From: Hanleya hanleyi
Taxonomy: Eukaryota > Mollusca > Polyplacophora > Lepidopleurida > Hanleyidae
Assembly (NCBI GenBank): GCA_036873755.1
Contig: JAVTVY010025069.1
Span: 1 to 64,000 of the forward strand
Direction: 5' to 3'
Length of the DNA stretch: 64,000 bases
Below, one piece after another: positions 20,620 through 34,200 of this stretch. Below the pieces are notes generated by a model that was not told where the DNA came from, ran no database searches, and saw only the letters and a list, made by a program, of their open reading frames with translations. Positions within the stretch are counted from its first letter, which is position 1. Each line of letters begins with the position of its first letter. A program made the position numbers and the translations under genes.

Positions 20620-22030
20620 TCCCCCGCCGCAACGCGGCCGGGGACTTTAAAATGGTTCTTGCTTCTATGTGTCCGTGCATGCACGGACATGTCCGTGCAA
20701 ATACTTCGTAAGCAATAACTTCTAAATGCTTTGTCGGATTCCTCCGAAATTTGGAATCTGCATTCTTTGCGACAAGACGTCTCTTGGTATTACGTTTCAG
20801 CAAGATCCGCCTGTAGGTGGCGCCACTGGGGTCTTGCTTCTATGTGTCCGTGCATGCACGGACATGTCCGTGCAAATACTTCGTAAGCAATAACTTCTAA
20901 ATGCTTTGTCGGATTCCTCCGAAATTTGGCATCTGCATTCTTTGCGACAAGACGTCTCTTGGTATTACGTTTCAGCAAGATCCGCCTGTAGGTGGCGCCA
21001 CTGGGGTCTTGCTTCTATGTGTCCGTGCATGCACGGACATGTCCGTGCAAATACTTCGTAAGCAATAACTTCTAAATGCTTGGTCGGATTCCTCCGAAAT
21101 TTGGCATCTGCATTCTTTGCGACAAGACGTCTCTTGGTATTACGTTTTAGCAAGATCCGCCTGTAGGTGGCGCCACTGGGGTCTTGCTTCTATGTGTCCG
21201 TGCATGCACGGACATGTCCGTGCAAATACTTCGTAAGCAATAACTTCTAAATGCTTTGTCGGATTCCTCCGAAATTTGGCATCTGCATTCTTTGCGACAA
21301 GACGTCTCTTGGTATTACGTTTCAGCAAGATCCGCCTGTAGGTGGCGCCACTGGGTCTTGTTCCAATCTTTAGTGCATGTCCGTGCAAATACTTCGTAAG
21401 CGATAACTCCTAAATGCTTTGTCGGATTCCTCCGAAATTTGGCATCTGCATTCTTTGCGACAAGACGTCTGTTGGTATTACGTTTCAGCAAGATCCGCCT
21501 GTAGGTGGCGCCACTGGGTCTTGTTCCAATCTTTAGTGCATGATGTTCGTGCAAATGCTTCATAAGCGATAACTCCTAAATGCTTTGTCGGATTCCTCCG
21601 AAATTTGGCATCTGCATTCTTTGCGACAAGACGTCTGTTGGTATTACGTTTCAGCAAGATCCGCCTGTAGGTGGCGCCACTGGGTCTTGTTCCAATATTT
21701 AGTGCATGTCCATGCAAATACATGTACTGCGTAAGCGATAACTCCTAAATGCTTTGTCGGATTCCTCCGAAATTTGGCATCTGCATTCTTTGTGACAAGA
21801 CATCGCTGGTATTACGTTTCAGCAAGATCCGCCTGTAGGTGGCGCCACTGGGTCTTGTTCCAATCTTTAATGCATGTCCGTTCATGTTTGTTCAAATCCT
21901 TTGCGAGCGATAACTTTCGAACAATTTGTCGGATTTCTTCGAAATTTGGTAAATGCATTCCCTGCGACAAAACACTGTTGGCGATGCGTTTCAGCAAAAT
22001 CCACCCGGAGGTGGCGCCACTAGAGTTCAT
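20620..22030. repeat. 175-bp satellite array, about 8 units
   Basis: Unit length is 175 bp (start positions about 20,803, 20,978, 21,153, 21,328 by repeated landmarks). Each unit includes AGGTGGCGCCACT. The first four units also hold the perfect 18-bp palindrome GTCCGTGCATGCACGGAC. Identity between the first units is nearly complete and falls to the right. Minus-strand ORFs here are by-products. Confidence 0.93.
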
Positions 22031-22880
22031 TCCATTATTCTATACTGCAAGTGATAACTTAGAAACACTTGGTCGAATTTCTTTGAAATATCCTACATAT
22101 GTACCTTTCTGGGTAACATGAGAAACGTTGCGGCTCATCGGATTCTTCTCAAATTTGGCATGCATTTACCATGCCAGGAGCTGTTGCTTGGGATTGCCTT
22201 TCGCTCACTTGCACTCACAGGTGGCGCCACCTGGTGGCAACATCACAAATTCGTTTCCGGGTAATAACTTGAGAACTGACCATCGGATTCTTCTCAAATT
22301 TTGTATGAATGTACCGTGACATAAGATGTCGCTTGATAATGCATTTCACTGACTTGCGCCTAGAGGTGGCGTCACCTGGTGTCAAAATCTAAATTTGGTT
22401 TCTGGGCAATAACTTGAGGACCCTCATCGGATTCTTCTCAAATTTGGTATGCAGATGTCCCCACGATACCATGTTCCTTGGGATTGTATTTTTCCCGCTT
22501 CTGCCTACAGGTGGCGTCTCCTGGTGGAAAAATTTGTTTCCGGGCAATAATTTGGCAACTGCTCATCAGATTATTCTCAAATTTTGTATTCATATGTGAC
22601 CCGCCCCAAATAACATGAACACCGGTGGGCATCTAGTACCGGCAATAACTTGAGGACCCCTCTTCAGAGTCTCAAAGTTCATATGCCGATACCATGACAT
22701 GAGATGTCATTTGAGATTGTGTTTTGCCTGCTTGCACCTACAGGTGGTGACTCCTTGTGGCAAAGTCTAAATTTGGTTTCTGGGCAATAGGTTGAGGATG
22801 CCTTCATATTCTTGTCAAATTTAGTTTGCAGATAATATGCCATGAATTGTCCCTTGGGGTTGCATTTTGGTTACATAATT
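22030..22880. repeat. Diverged tail of the 175-bp array
   Basis: Further degenerate units recognisable by GGTGGCG(C/T)CACCTGGTGG and (T/G)GGCAATAACTTGAG. Divergence increases rightwards, as at the old edge of a satellite array. Confidence 0.75.
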
Positions 22881-23096
22881 TTCATGCTACATGGTAAAGA
22901 AAATATATTACAGTAGCAATCAACATTCAGTCAGCCATTCGGAGTTGATCTCAAACCTGGGAAGGTGGAAAGACCCCTCTGCTTCTTACGCCTGTGAAGT
23001 AGCTGTTGCCATCCTCATGAATATCTTCTGAAACCGACAGCGCTTATAAATATTGCTGCCATTTTGGCGGGGGACCTAGCATCCTCTGGCTGCTTG

Positions 23097-23690
23097 TAGG
23101 GGTAAAGTCCGTGTTCTGCTTTTTACAGTTTCTGGAAAAAATCCTAATTTTACATGCACCCACCCCATTGACTTGATAGGCAGGCCCCGACAAGCCTGGG
23201 GACCGATATTAGCCATTTTGTCTAGGGTTGATAGGTGTTTTCCCCTATTTTAGGGGTAAAGTCCGTGTTCCGCTTTTCATAGTTTCGGGAAAAAATCCTA
23301 ATTTTATATGCACCCACCCACGACTGGATGGCCCTTCACGAATGCTTCACTTTGATACCTCATACGACCCCATCGGACCGTGCAGCGTATTTGAAGTCTG
23401 GGGACTACTTTTTCTCCGCGGAAGCTTTTTTCCGCGACCGCATCACCGCCAGACCGCATCACCGCGGAGGAATTCGAGGTCAAAGTTTGCTGGAACTATA
23501 GTTACCTCCCCCTAGATTGGAACTCTTCTGTGCTGGAGGTAGTTTTTGGTCAATTGAGCTGGTGGCGCCCTCCACAAATCCTCCACAAAAGAGTTATCTC
23601 CCCCGGCAAAATACGGCTCGAGCGGGTTGCTACCTACTACTTTGCCTCCTTCCACAGGGTTAAATCTCGTCTTTTGCTGTGGAGGTCGTC
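23097..23690. repeat. Direct duplicate of the right-arm end of repeat I
   Basis: Nearly identical to about 19,800-20,330, including the terminal cassette (23,396-23,472) and the final GTGGAGGTCGTC. The 175-bp array lies between the two copies. Confidence 0.88.
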
Positions 23691-23929
23691 TTTGATAATG
23701 TTTGTCTGTCTTCATTCTTAATGTCAAATCACAAACAAACGCCTAGAACGGAGCGTCACAAAGCTTCCACATACATGTAAAAGAGGCTTGACAATAGAAG
23801 GTCGGTGCCGTAGGACCTTCCGCTATCTTACCGCAACTCGTTTTTTAGAAGAAAGATTGTTTTTTGCTTTAGAGTTTAGAGTTCAGAAGCGCCTTACGCC
23901 TGCTACAAGAATTCGCAGACTACTTCTTG

Positions 23930-24475
23930 TTAAACTCGTATTTGAGAACCAAATATATGAACAAAATATATGTGCAATAATGCATTGTGGGTAATACCTA
24001 ACACCGCCTGTTTGGATTCATTGGCTATTGGGAAATCGACGGCGAAAATGGCGGCATCTTCGACAGTCGGTTTGCCTCCATCCACAGGGATAAATCGAGG
24101 TCGTCTTTGATAATGTTTGTCTGTCCCCATTCTTAGTGTCAAGTCACAAGCAAACGACTTGAACGAATATCAAAGTCTTTCTCTCCTTCATTAGACGGCG
24201 AATATTTGAGCCCGATGTCCCCAGAGAATTGTAACAGAATGGTCTGTTTGCTCAATCTACTTTCGCCGTCGATTTGTCAATCGCTAATGAAAAGCCTCGT
24301 TACATATCCAAATAGGCGGGGTTAGATATTACCCGCGATGCAATTATTGCACATATATATTACATGTACATCGGCTTCGAATACAAATAATAAAACCTCG
24401 CATAACCAAAATTATCGAATCAAATAAAAAAAATGTAACTAAACAGGAACGGTTTTGAATGCACAAATTTTAATG
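23930..24475. repeat. Foldback element at the rim of repeat I
   Basis: Its left part (GTAATACCTAACACCGCC, GACGGCGAAAATGGCGG) is repeated inverted at its right part (TTTCGCCGTCGA, AGGCGGGGTTAGATATTACC). A similar half lies inverted at 3635-3900. A short direct repeat (TTTGATAATGTTTGTCTGTC) marks 23,691 and 24,106. Confidence 0.7.
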
Positions 24476-24574
24476 TATTCGATTTCAGTAACATCACTTT
24501 CCTGAAAGGGAAACTATTTATCAGCAAAGAAAGAGAAGAATGTGTTAGCAAATGATCATCCTAACAGGCTGGGG

Positions 24575-24870
24575 GGGGGGGGAGGGGGCATTATGCAACC
24601 CCTCTACCAAACTTTCTGCTAAATCTCCGGAACGACAGCAAATTGAGAGCTGACGTTCTGTTACTTTGTGGTCATCATTTTGGGCAAAAGCTATTTCACA
24701 TCAGATTATTGTTTTGCCAATTTATCCTTTAGTTTATGCAAAGAAATCACACAAATAGAAAAAAATAAAAAAACTGATCGAAGAATGCCTTTTTTGAACA
24801 TGACGTCACTGTGACGTCATCGTACTCACCGCCTTTGACATTTTTTCACATTTTCTTGTAGAGCTTGATC
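24575..24870 (-). repeat. Dispersed repeat, minus copy
   Basis: Contains a poly-G run, TAAATCTCCGGAACGACA and GACGTCACTGTGACGTCATC. It is a reverse-orientation relative of copies at 42,150-42,420, 57,075-57,480 and 61,915-62,500. Confidence 0.6.
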
Positions 24871-25141
24871 CACGAATATAGTGTGGTAAGTTTCAACCCC
24901 CTTCCTAAAGGGGTAAGAAAATCTATACAGACTGAGGGACGGGGGACCGAAGCCTGAGGCCTGCACAGGTTCCAAACGCGCAGGCCAGATAGGTTTAACA
25001 ATCAAACAAAACTTTGCTTCATTTTGTAGGCGTAGAGCCCTGTATATGAACCACCAAACCTATAATATTTATCCACGACATACACGTGTTGTTTTAATGT
25101 TCCATATGGGCTAATGTATCCTTTTAATTTATATTTACTAG

Positions 25142-25237
25142 ATAAGATGTCACCTCGGCCCGGTCACCCATTCGTTATCGGCGATTACGGCACTGCAGAC
25201 GGGGGCATATCATACGAACTAATCAGGGAATGCATAG
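25142..25237 (+). CDS. Methyltransferase exon a (SAM-binding motif)
   Basis: Acceptor TTTACTAG before 25,142, donor ATAG|GTAAAA. Encodes MSPRPGHPFVIGDYGTADGG and then ISYELIRECI. The frame is open two codons upstream of the Met, so the Met may be internal. Confidence 0.82.
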
Positions 25238-28200
25238 GTAAAACGTGAACATATTTCTCAAATGTATCACACAAACTTTCATCAACCTCATTCATCAATG
25301 ATCAATTGTTGATAATGTGGCCAAGATTTGTCGTTCGTATTTTCATAGCCTAATTCTCATGCATAATGGACCCGCTTTTCTTCCACATTTCAGAATTTCT
25401 TCGAAATAAGTACGGGAACGAACTTCCAATACAGATCATCTATGAGGATCAACCAATCAACGATTTTAAACCGTTATTTTTGAGAGTTCACGGTCAGTAT
25501 CTATTCCATCATCACGATAATTGAGCGTAAAATCTGAAAAATCCAGAAATAATGTTTTCATAGGCGTGCTCAATGGTTATTTTACACACGGTTAGTGTGG
25601 ACAAGTTTATATTTTAGGGCAAGAGCGAAGCTCGCTCCCTAAAATTTATAAAATCTCCCACACTAACCGTGCATGAAATAACCATTGAGCACGCCTATGA
25701 AAACATTATTTCTATTCTGTTGCACTTCCAAATTGATTATCAACAAAGATTATAATGAAAAGTTGAAAACACATTTTAGACTTTGATAACCTTTGAAAAA
25801 ACTCGAGTTTATGTGGTCTCTCAAATGAGGAGTGATACTGTCAGCTGCGTGGAAATTACGTGAATATATGTCTATTTGTGTCGCTTTGTTAATCACTTTC
25901 ACGATGGAAACAACAGTTAAACTTGGGAAAGAAATTTCTATTTTAATTTATTTGTTTGTTTTATTCGATTGGTACTTGCACGAAAGCAGACTTCCCTTTC
26001 CTCATCCGACCTGCATTTGACGGGTGTTGATTTCATATAACCGTCCTAAAACGTGTATTCTATAACACTTACACCTATTACACACTGAAAACCGTGCAAT
26101 TATTACACGATTTAGCACGGATAACTTATGAAATATGACGTATGAAATCTACACCCGTGATCTTGACACGCTCAAGTGTTCGCTCCGGAGAATCCATTAC
26201 ACAGGGCGGGTGATAAATGGCAGGACAAAGTCTCGTCTGCCTGTACAATCGAATAAACAAATAGATTGGATACCCTGCAAGTAGGTACTTTATTTTAAAG
26301 GCAGAAAATGTATAATCGCAGATATTTACAAACCAATCGATGATCTTTCCATATCTGTCATACGATAACGTCCTTTGGGGAAACACATATCCAACACATT
26401 TGAATCCGCTGATTATACTCCAGAAACGTGCGATTCGAGTCATAACCTCATCCAATAAACGTGATCATACCCAACCACTTTTCCATAACTTACAAATCTT
26501 ACCACTACTCCGGTTGAACCAATATTGTTGCGTACTCATGACCCACAAATTTATCTATCATCCATATCGTCTCCCCAAAAATTTCCAAACCTACTTTATC
26601 AAACAATCGGATATACATCAATAACAAACGCGAACCCGAAAAGTTAACCTTTACAGGCCATTTCATTATTCTAATCTTTCTTACTACACCCTTAAAAGCA
26701 CAGGACCTCGGGAATGGAACAAGCTGCCCCCGAATATAAAGACTATAGACTCCACATCACTTTTCAAATTAAAATTAAGATCATTTCTATTGATACCTGA
26801 TTGATTTTCATGCCTAAAATATACTATGGTCCGTGTACTGTGCTTTTGTATATATTATTGATTTCACCTGCTACATATATTCTCTTTTTTTTAATATTCT
26901 CATTCTCTAGGGATAGAACAAGCCCACTGGGCTTTATTCCCGCCGATTTCATGCAATGGTTGACAAATGTAACACTTGTTCCTAGATTCTTTTACGCTCA
27001 ACCAACACATCTATGTACACTTAGCAATTGGTGACACGTGAATAAATCAAATCAAATCAAAATCAAAATTGGGACATACGAGTTCAACAGGAGAAACAAG
27101 ACGTGCTTTCAGATATGAATTATCTAGAGAAGCGGAGATCGAAAAGTTCGTGAGAGACGCAGATGACGAATCTCTTCTTGCTGTTTTAAAGGTCAACCCA
27201 AACGGATTTTTTTTTGGTCTAAAAATCCTTAAAAATCATAGTTCATACTTCACTTTGTATGAAAAAAATATTGAAAAAATTCTAATCTGATCAGAAACGC
27301 ACGTAATATGGGAGCAAAGTGGGCTTTTTCACACTTTCACAGCTGGGTTGATGACTTCACGCAGGGAAGTTGCCTGAGAAAAAACAGCGGATAACATGGA
27401 AAGCGAGTGCAGTCAGAGCTCCGGTTCAGATGTCGATTCGAGCGATATCAGCTGCTTAGATGGAGATATTTTTCGCCAAGAAGATGAAATAGACATAGAG
27501 GAGGATGATGACGGGCAAATTAACAGTTGTTTGCAGACCAACGGCGGAATTCAGCCCTATCAATTTGAGCCGTACGGCTCCGATTCTGACAGTGACAACC
27601 ACTCTGACAACGTGGAACTCGACGACAGGATTCGGAGAGGTCGTTTGTTGAATACAGATTGGTATGCAACTTGACTGGAAACCTTATTATCGTCATCTAT
27701 AAGACCAAATGTCCATATATTTCAAACTGTATTGAATGTAGAACCATTCTGTGATGTAAAGAACGAGCACATCTGTGTTGTTATTGTTGTTACTGACCGA
27801 GGCAGCCTTTTCGAAGGGATACTCCGGGATTCGGCAGTATGGACAGTAAACTGTTGATAACTCTACTGATATACGTCCGATTTGAATTTTGTTTGTTTTC
27901 CCATAATCCCCATGAAATACTAATTTCAGAATTATATAGTTTGATAAAAAACCTTTGGACATTCATGGCGAAAAGTGCTCAATTTTCGACAAATTACCTC
28001 AATTAAATTGAAATCGAATGATATTCCCACAATCTCAAATGTCAAGGGATTATGAAAGTATTATTATCACTTCTGTATCTACAGCCATTCACTCCAATTG
28101 GTGTTTTTTATTTATTTACTTATCAAACGTATATATATTTATGAAAGATCATTTTATTATTATTAAATAGTATATATGAAATAGAGACTCATCCAGTCTA

Positions 28201-31200
28201 ACCTGTAGGTGCTCAAGCAACAAATGCCACGGGAGAGCGAGCAGGGCATGTACAGCCGTCTCCCTGCCCGCGGCCTCGCTTGCAGGCTAGGTTCGTTCAG
28301 CCGATGTCCGTGATAGATTCTCCTTGTCCGATTTCTTTGCCGTCACATTCTGATTGTTCTTAGGTTTGATAGTTGGAATAGCTGTCCTCTTTAGTTTTGG
28401 TTTGTACCCGAATTCAACTGCTACGCTGTAGATGTCCTCGAATGATGTCTAATTTCTGTCAAAATGTGCCGAGCAAATTATACGAGTACTGGCTCGGGCC
28501 CTCTTTCCACACTCTCGTGTTGCGTACAAATTTCGTCCAATTTGCAGCGATTTTCTCGTCTTTAGGCCACAAATGAATACTAACACCGTCATCTGTAGTA
28601 AAACTGCAACCTCCCACTACACAACGTCGCGGCATATTTAACAAATGATGCCCCGATACTCCGAAAATCTCCAGAAATCAGCAGCTACTTACGACTGTGG
28701 TATACGGCTTTAACATACAGAATACAAGACGGCTTCCCTCCGTGACGTCACAGCTGGAATTGACAGGAGAGCGATTTTCACCTTTCAAACGGCAATATCT
28801 CGCCAACCAGACCGCACAAAATTATGAAAAAAATATCATTATTTTCAGAATCGAAAGGACTACGAGTGTGATCAGCTGAACAAAGGTAGATTTTTCTCCG
28901 CTGACGATGAGAAATTAAGAGATCTGGCTAACAAACGAAATGAGCCAGAGACCGGCAGGCAAATGAAATAGGAAGTACGGATATTTAGAGGTATCAAATT
29001 CGTTTTATATTATAACCAAGTCTTATAAATAAATACATCTAAAGATTACCCACCCGTTACATCAACCATTCGCTTGAGATCAACAACTGCCACGGTTCCG
29101 CTTGAGAAGGGTGTGTCTTTCATTGATGTGATGTCGGTTACAGGCCACAGAAATTACAAACGACATCAAATGTTTGTAATTTCACATCAGTTCCACAGTC
29201 ATCACATCTTGGCGTTTTTTCCAAAATGTCAATGTTTCCAATAGCACCGTGAATATCAATTTCCTTCCTAGTTAAATAAATACTCGCAACATTTTTCATT
29301 GTTTGAGAAAAGGCTGTAAATTAATATTTATTAAACACCTAAATTTCTGTCTCAAGTTTAACTGTTGATTCCATCGTGATTGATTGAGAATGCCACGCAA
29401 ACAGGCTTGTATGTATGTTCCACTGCTCCCCCTTCTGAGAGACCACATAAACTCGTCCATTGATATTGACAGGCTGCCAACTGAGGAGGACGGCACATTT
29501 CAACATAGGGAAGAAAGGTTAGGAAAGTTTACCATATTTTTTTCAATCTTTCATTGTAATCTTTGTTGATAATCAATTTGAGTAGTGAAATAGAATAGAA
29601 ATAATGTTTTCATAAGCGTGCTAAATCGTTAATTTACGCACGGTTAGTGTGGGAAAGTTTATATTTTAGGGCAAGGGCGAAGCCCGCGCCCTAAAATTTA
29701 TAAACTTTTTGGGGAAATTTTATATTTTAGTGCAAGGGCGAAGCCCGCGCCCTAAAATTTATAAACTTTCTTACACTAACCGTGCGTAAATTAACGATTT
29801 AGCACGCTTATGAAAACATTATTTCTTAAATATATGCACGGTTAGCTCGATGGTATTGACACAAGTGTTATAGAATCATTATGGAGCATTCAAGTGGGAT
29901 TTATTCATATTTTTATCACATTAATATTGCAAATAATTGCCTTAGCCTGTTCTCTCGAAATTGGGCTTTTAATCGTGCCTAGAATACTAGGTGTACATAA
30001 GAGACAGAATTGTTATTACGTAGCTTTCTATGAACTGATTAGATTATTTCCGTGACTAGCCTTTCGAATTCAATGATTTTTATTCTACGATACAATGAAT
30101 TTTCGGGATTACTGTCGGCCCTGAATACAATAGTCTGAGGAGGTAAAGATGTATATATTTTATACGATACTCATCCTATACCATCAAATCTTAATATTAA
30201 GGTTTTTGGTTTCACATCCGGTTCAATTTTGCATAAGACATCGTATGTACATATAGTTGATTTTCATTCAGTTTCGAACACGGCCGCCGTGTTGTCATAT
30301 TAATATCTTTTAATGTATGCCACTACCTCTGTTTATCCAGGAATGCTCCCGGACACACCAAGCATACTAGAGGAGTTCAACAACGTGTTTGTGTTGGCTT
30401 CGGGCACAGGTTTCTATTCTCAGTGTTTACCACCAGAAAGTATTGACTTGATTTTCACCTGCTACGCAACCCATTGGCCGAGTAGGAAGTGAGAGCATAC
30501 TAATATTCATTAATCGCTCACGCGTTTGTCGACTCTACGACAAGAGAGACGATTAAAACACATGTAGTTAACCGCCGCTTCTCTTGTTTGTTTGTTTGTT
30601 TGTTTGTTTGTTTTTTTTTTTTCTTTACTTTTCGTTTCCTGTATAATGGAATTCATGCTAGCTGTCGCACGGATAGGTATTTCGATCAATGACGCGAAAA
30701 TTCTTTCAAGGCCGACGGCTAAATATTGAATGTCAAATTTGACGCCTGAATTATAACTTTGGTGGCAGTATATGAAACGGCATGAACCAAACTTTATGTA
30801 GAGATATGGGGTAACTTTAGTCATACGCATTCATGAATGAGCATCCGAAATTATCTAGTGAACCAAAGTACTGTCAACGCGCTTTATAACGATCACAGTT
30901 TGAGTTTTTCATTACAATGAATTTGCTGTAATAGCGAACAGAGTTTAAGTGAATTTAGGTACATTTGTTTCTGTAAACTTTGTCGTTATAATGAAATTTC
31001 TGTTGTAGCGAATGTCGTTATAATGAGGGTTCACTAGATGATGCGGTAAGTGGCAACCTGAAGCAGCAAGATTGGTGGGTTTGTACATGGTATGTTCTGA
31101 AGCAGTAAGATTGATGGGTTTGTGGTATGTTCTGAAGCAGTAAGATTGATGGGTTTGTGGTATGTTCTGAAGCAGCAAGATTGATGGGTTTGTGGTATGT

Positions 31201-34200
31201 TCTGAAGCTGCAAGATTGATGGGTTTGTGGTATGTTCTGAAGCTGCAAGATTGATGGGTTTGTGGTATGTTCTGAAGCAGTAAGATTGATGGGTTTGTGG
31301 TGTGCTCTTTTATAGGCCGGGACCGCTAACAGATGTTCTTCTCTCCAACAATGCAACTGGCAGTGAGCGGGAGGCATACGTGAAACAGGCGGCCATAGAC
31401 TGGGAGAATTTCCTCGTGCATAGGGCAGCAGAACTCATACCAGGTGCAGAATCGGCCGTGAGGCTCAAATATCCTCAAGGCGAAATTGTCTTACGGCTAT
31501 GTTTCAATCCATAAAGCGGAGGGCGAGTCTCCGTGACATAAAACACCCATACCCAAAAATGAGACCCATACCCAAAAATGAGAGAAAAGACACATGCGTA
31601 CGTTCCGTGTTTGTTACCGGCCAGTAATTCGCACTTATAAAAACGTTTGGTCAATTATGGTCCGTGTAACCTTGCACAATTCAATTTTCATTTTTTTTGC
31701 TTTTGGTTTCTCAAAGTCAAAAATTGGAATTTGACTGTCAATTTTCAATTTTCGTTTTTCGTTTTCGGTTTCTCAAAATCAAAACTTGAAATTTGACATT
31801 CAATTTTCGATTTTCGTTTTTCGTGTTACTTCGCGCAAAAATGAAAATCAAATATTGAAAATTGACTCGATTTGTCCGTTTTTCGTTTTTTGATTTTAAC
31901 TTTGACGCGTCAATGTTAACTGCGCACGCGCAGGGCTTATGATGTCACTTTCGGTCCGCGGAGTAGTATGGAAAGCGCAAATCGGATTGTTTAGGCAGAT
32001 GTGGAGCATAATATGGAAAACCAGCAGGGGGAAAGATTTGGGAGTTTCATTACACTATAGATCCCTGGAGCCAGGCATCCGACCTAGATTATAATGGGCC
32101 AACTGCGCATGTGCAGAAGCGAGTAGGCATTCGTGCAGCAGGTGTGATGCATAATATGGAGAACAACGGAAGTGATACACACGGTAGTTTCATTAAAGTA
32201 GGATAGTATAATAAATATATGGGTACCCTAATCATAACCCCCAAAGGAACTTCGCGCTTCGATGCGTTTGGCATCCGCACTTAAAGCGTTGAAGAGTTTT
32301 TGGCGCTGAACGTTGACGGGCAACTGAACGCTCCAACGATCCAGGTCCCAAAAATAGAGAATGGAGATTGGACCTGAAGCGTTGAAGCATTCAGACGTCT
32401 GGCATCAAACGTGGCGATGGTGTGCTTGTTTGAAATGGTGGTTTACGGGCCGCTTATGCGGATTTCGCGGCCCATCACCGCGATGCTCACTCTTATTGGT
32501 ATTACATCTTTGTTGGTATCTTTATAAATACTATATTTCAAATCAATAACAAATAGCGGTTGTGTGCATGAATGCTGTTCGCTTTTCGCTCTAAACATCT
32601 ATTTTCAGAAATGATAAAATCTAAGACTCCGTCCTGATTGGCTCAGGCCTCAATGCCAATAACCAATGAGAACAGCGGGATGTCACCTATCCAGACCTGT
32701 CTGGTGCATCTTCACAAGTCCAGGTAAATCGTGAATCCTCGCACAGGGTTTACCTGGACATTTTTGATGATTCGAGTGAGTTCTTGAGTCGTTGCCTCAA
32801 TCTCGAACATTTCATCCCCAGAGGTTATTTTGAATTAGCATGTCGGCATCCCAAGCCGGCGGTTTTTGCTTTGACTCACTATGTCGATTTCAGCCTGACA
32901 TCAAAGTTATGCCAGCGATGCCACATCTCAAACAGTGCAGCTAGCGGATTGTCGTAATGAGCTAGCTGAGCCTGTTCAATAATTGGTTTGATTTAGAGGA
33001 TACCCCTTGATCTTTTTTTTTATCCAGAACTACCGTGAGCAACTAACCAAGGCAATGTATAGATACCCTAACAAATCGATCAATACACTGGCTCCCGAGG
33101 ATGGCCTGGTGGGCCACATGCCTCTCACGCTCCACACCTCTTATACGACACGATTTGTGTTTTCTATTCTACTCGGCGTACCGGAAGTGACATCATAACC
33201 CGTCCACGTGCGAACTTAACATTGATATGTCAAAGTTAAAATCAAAAAACGGACAATTCGAGGCAATTTTCAATATTTGATTTTCATTTTTGCGTGAAGC
33301 CATACGAAAAACGAAAATTGAAAATTGACTGTCAAATATCAATTTTCGTTTCTGTAATCTCAAAATCAAAAATTGAAATTTGACCGTCAATTTTCAATTT
33401 TTGATTCTGAGATCACAAAAACAAAAAACGAAAATTGAAAATTGACGGTCAAATTTCAATTCTTGATTTTGAGATTACAGAAACAAAAAACGAAAATTGA
33501 AAACTGACCGTCAAATTTCAATTTTCGATTTTGAGAAACCAAAAACGAAAAACGAAAATTGAACTGTGCAAGGTTGCACGGACCAATTATAAATATTACG
33601 GTTTTTACAACAGCGTGAACTTTCAACATTAGCATATTACTTTTAGAATAAGAAAGGATTTCGAATGTTCATTCCACCGCAATAAAGAATTTGTTCGGCA
33701 GTATTCTGCTCGTGTCCATTACAGTGATGAAATGCGCACAGCGGAACGGTCGCATTGATAGCTAACCTTGGAAAGTACTTTTGCTTCGCGAGATTATGGG
33801 TAGTAAAACACAACCTTGCATTTATCGTATGGAGATTACTGTTGGTGTGGTGTTATATAGCGATCCGGACAGCAAAGCGTTGTATTTTAGATTCTATTTC
33901 CTCGCCTGGCTTCCAGCGAACAATTGCAAGGATCACTGTTCAATCAGCCCTTGTTGATTAGAATTACTGACACAGTTAACTGCTTTCGTTTCTAAAATCA
34001 TTTAAATTCGATGTCTGTTTATATGCATTGCATCTGGGCTTATCCTTGCCTTGAAAATGTGCAAAATAGAAGAGATACACAACAATCACACCGTCATACA
34101 CTCATTCTTTGAAAAGGCAGCTGAGGTAAATTTGACGTCGCACTACATGCCGTGCCGGCTGATTTAAGTGTTTCATTGTCTGACCAACTCCACAAACGAA

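Noticed and set aside
20588..21723. Chain of similar 60-80 residue minus-strand ORFs resembling a repeated protein
   Set aside because: They are successive units of a 175-bp satellite; the unit length is not a multiple of three, so the frame rotates and each ORF stops.
33007..33198. ORF preceded by a good pyrimidine tract and CAG, looking like an exon
   Set aside because: It lies inside the inverted arm of the 31.7-33.6 kb foldback, matches the opposite arm, and does not fit the phases of the methyltransferase exons.
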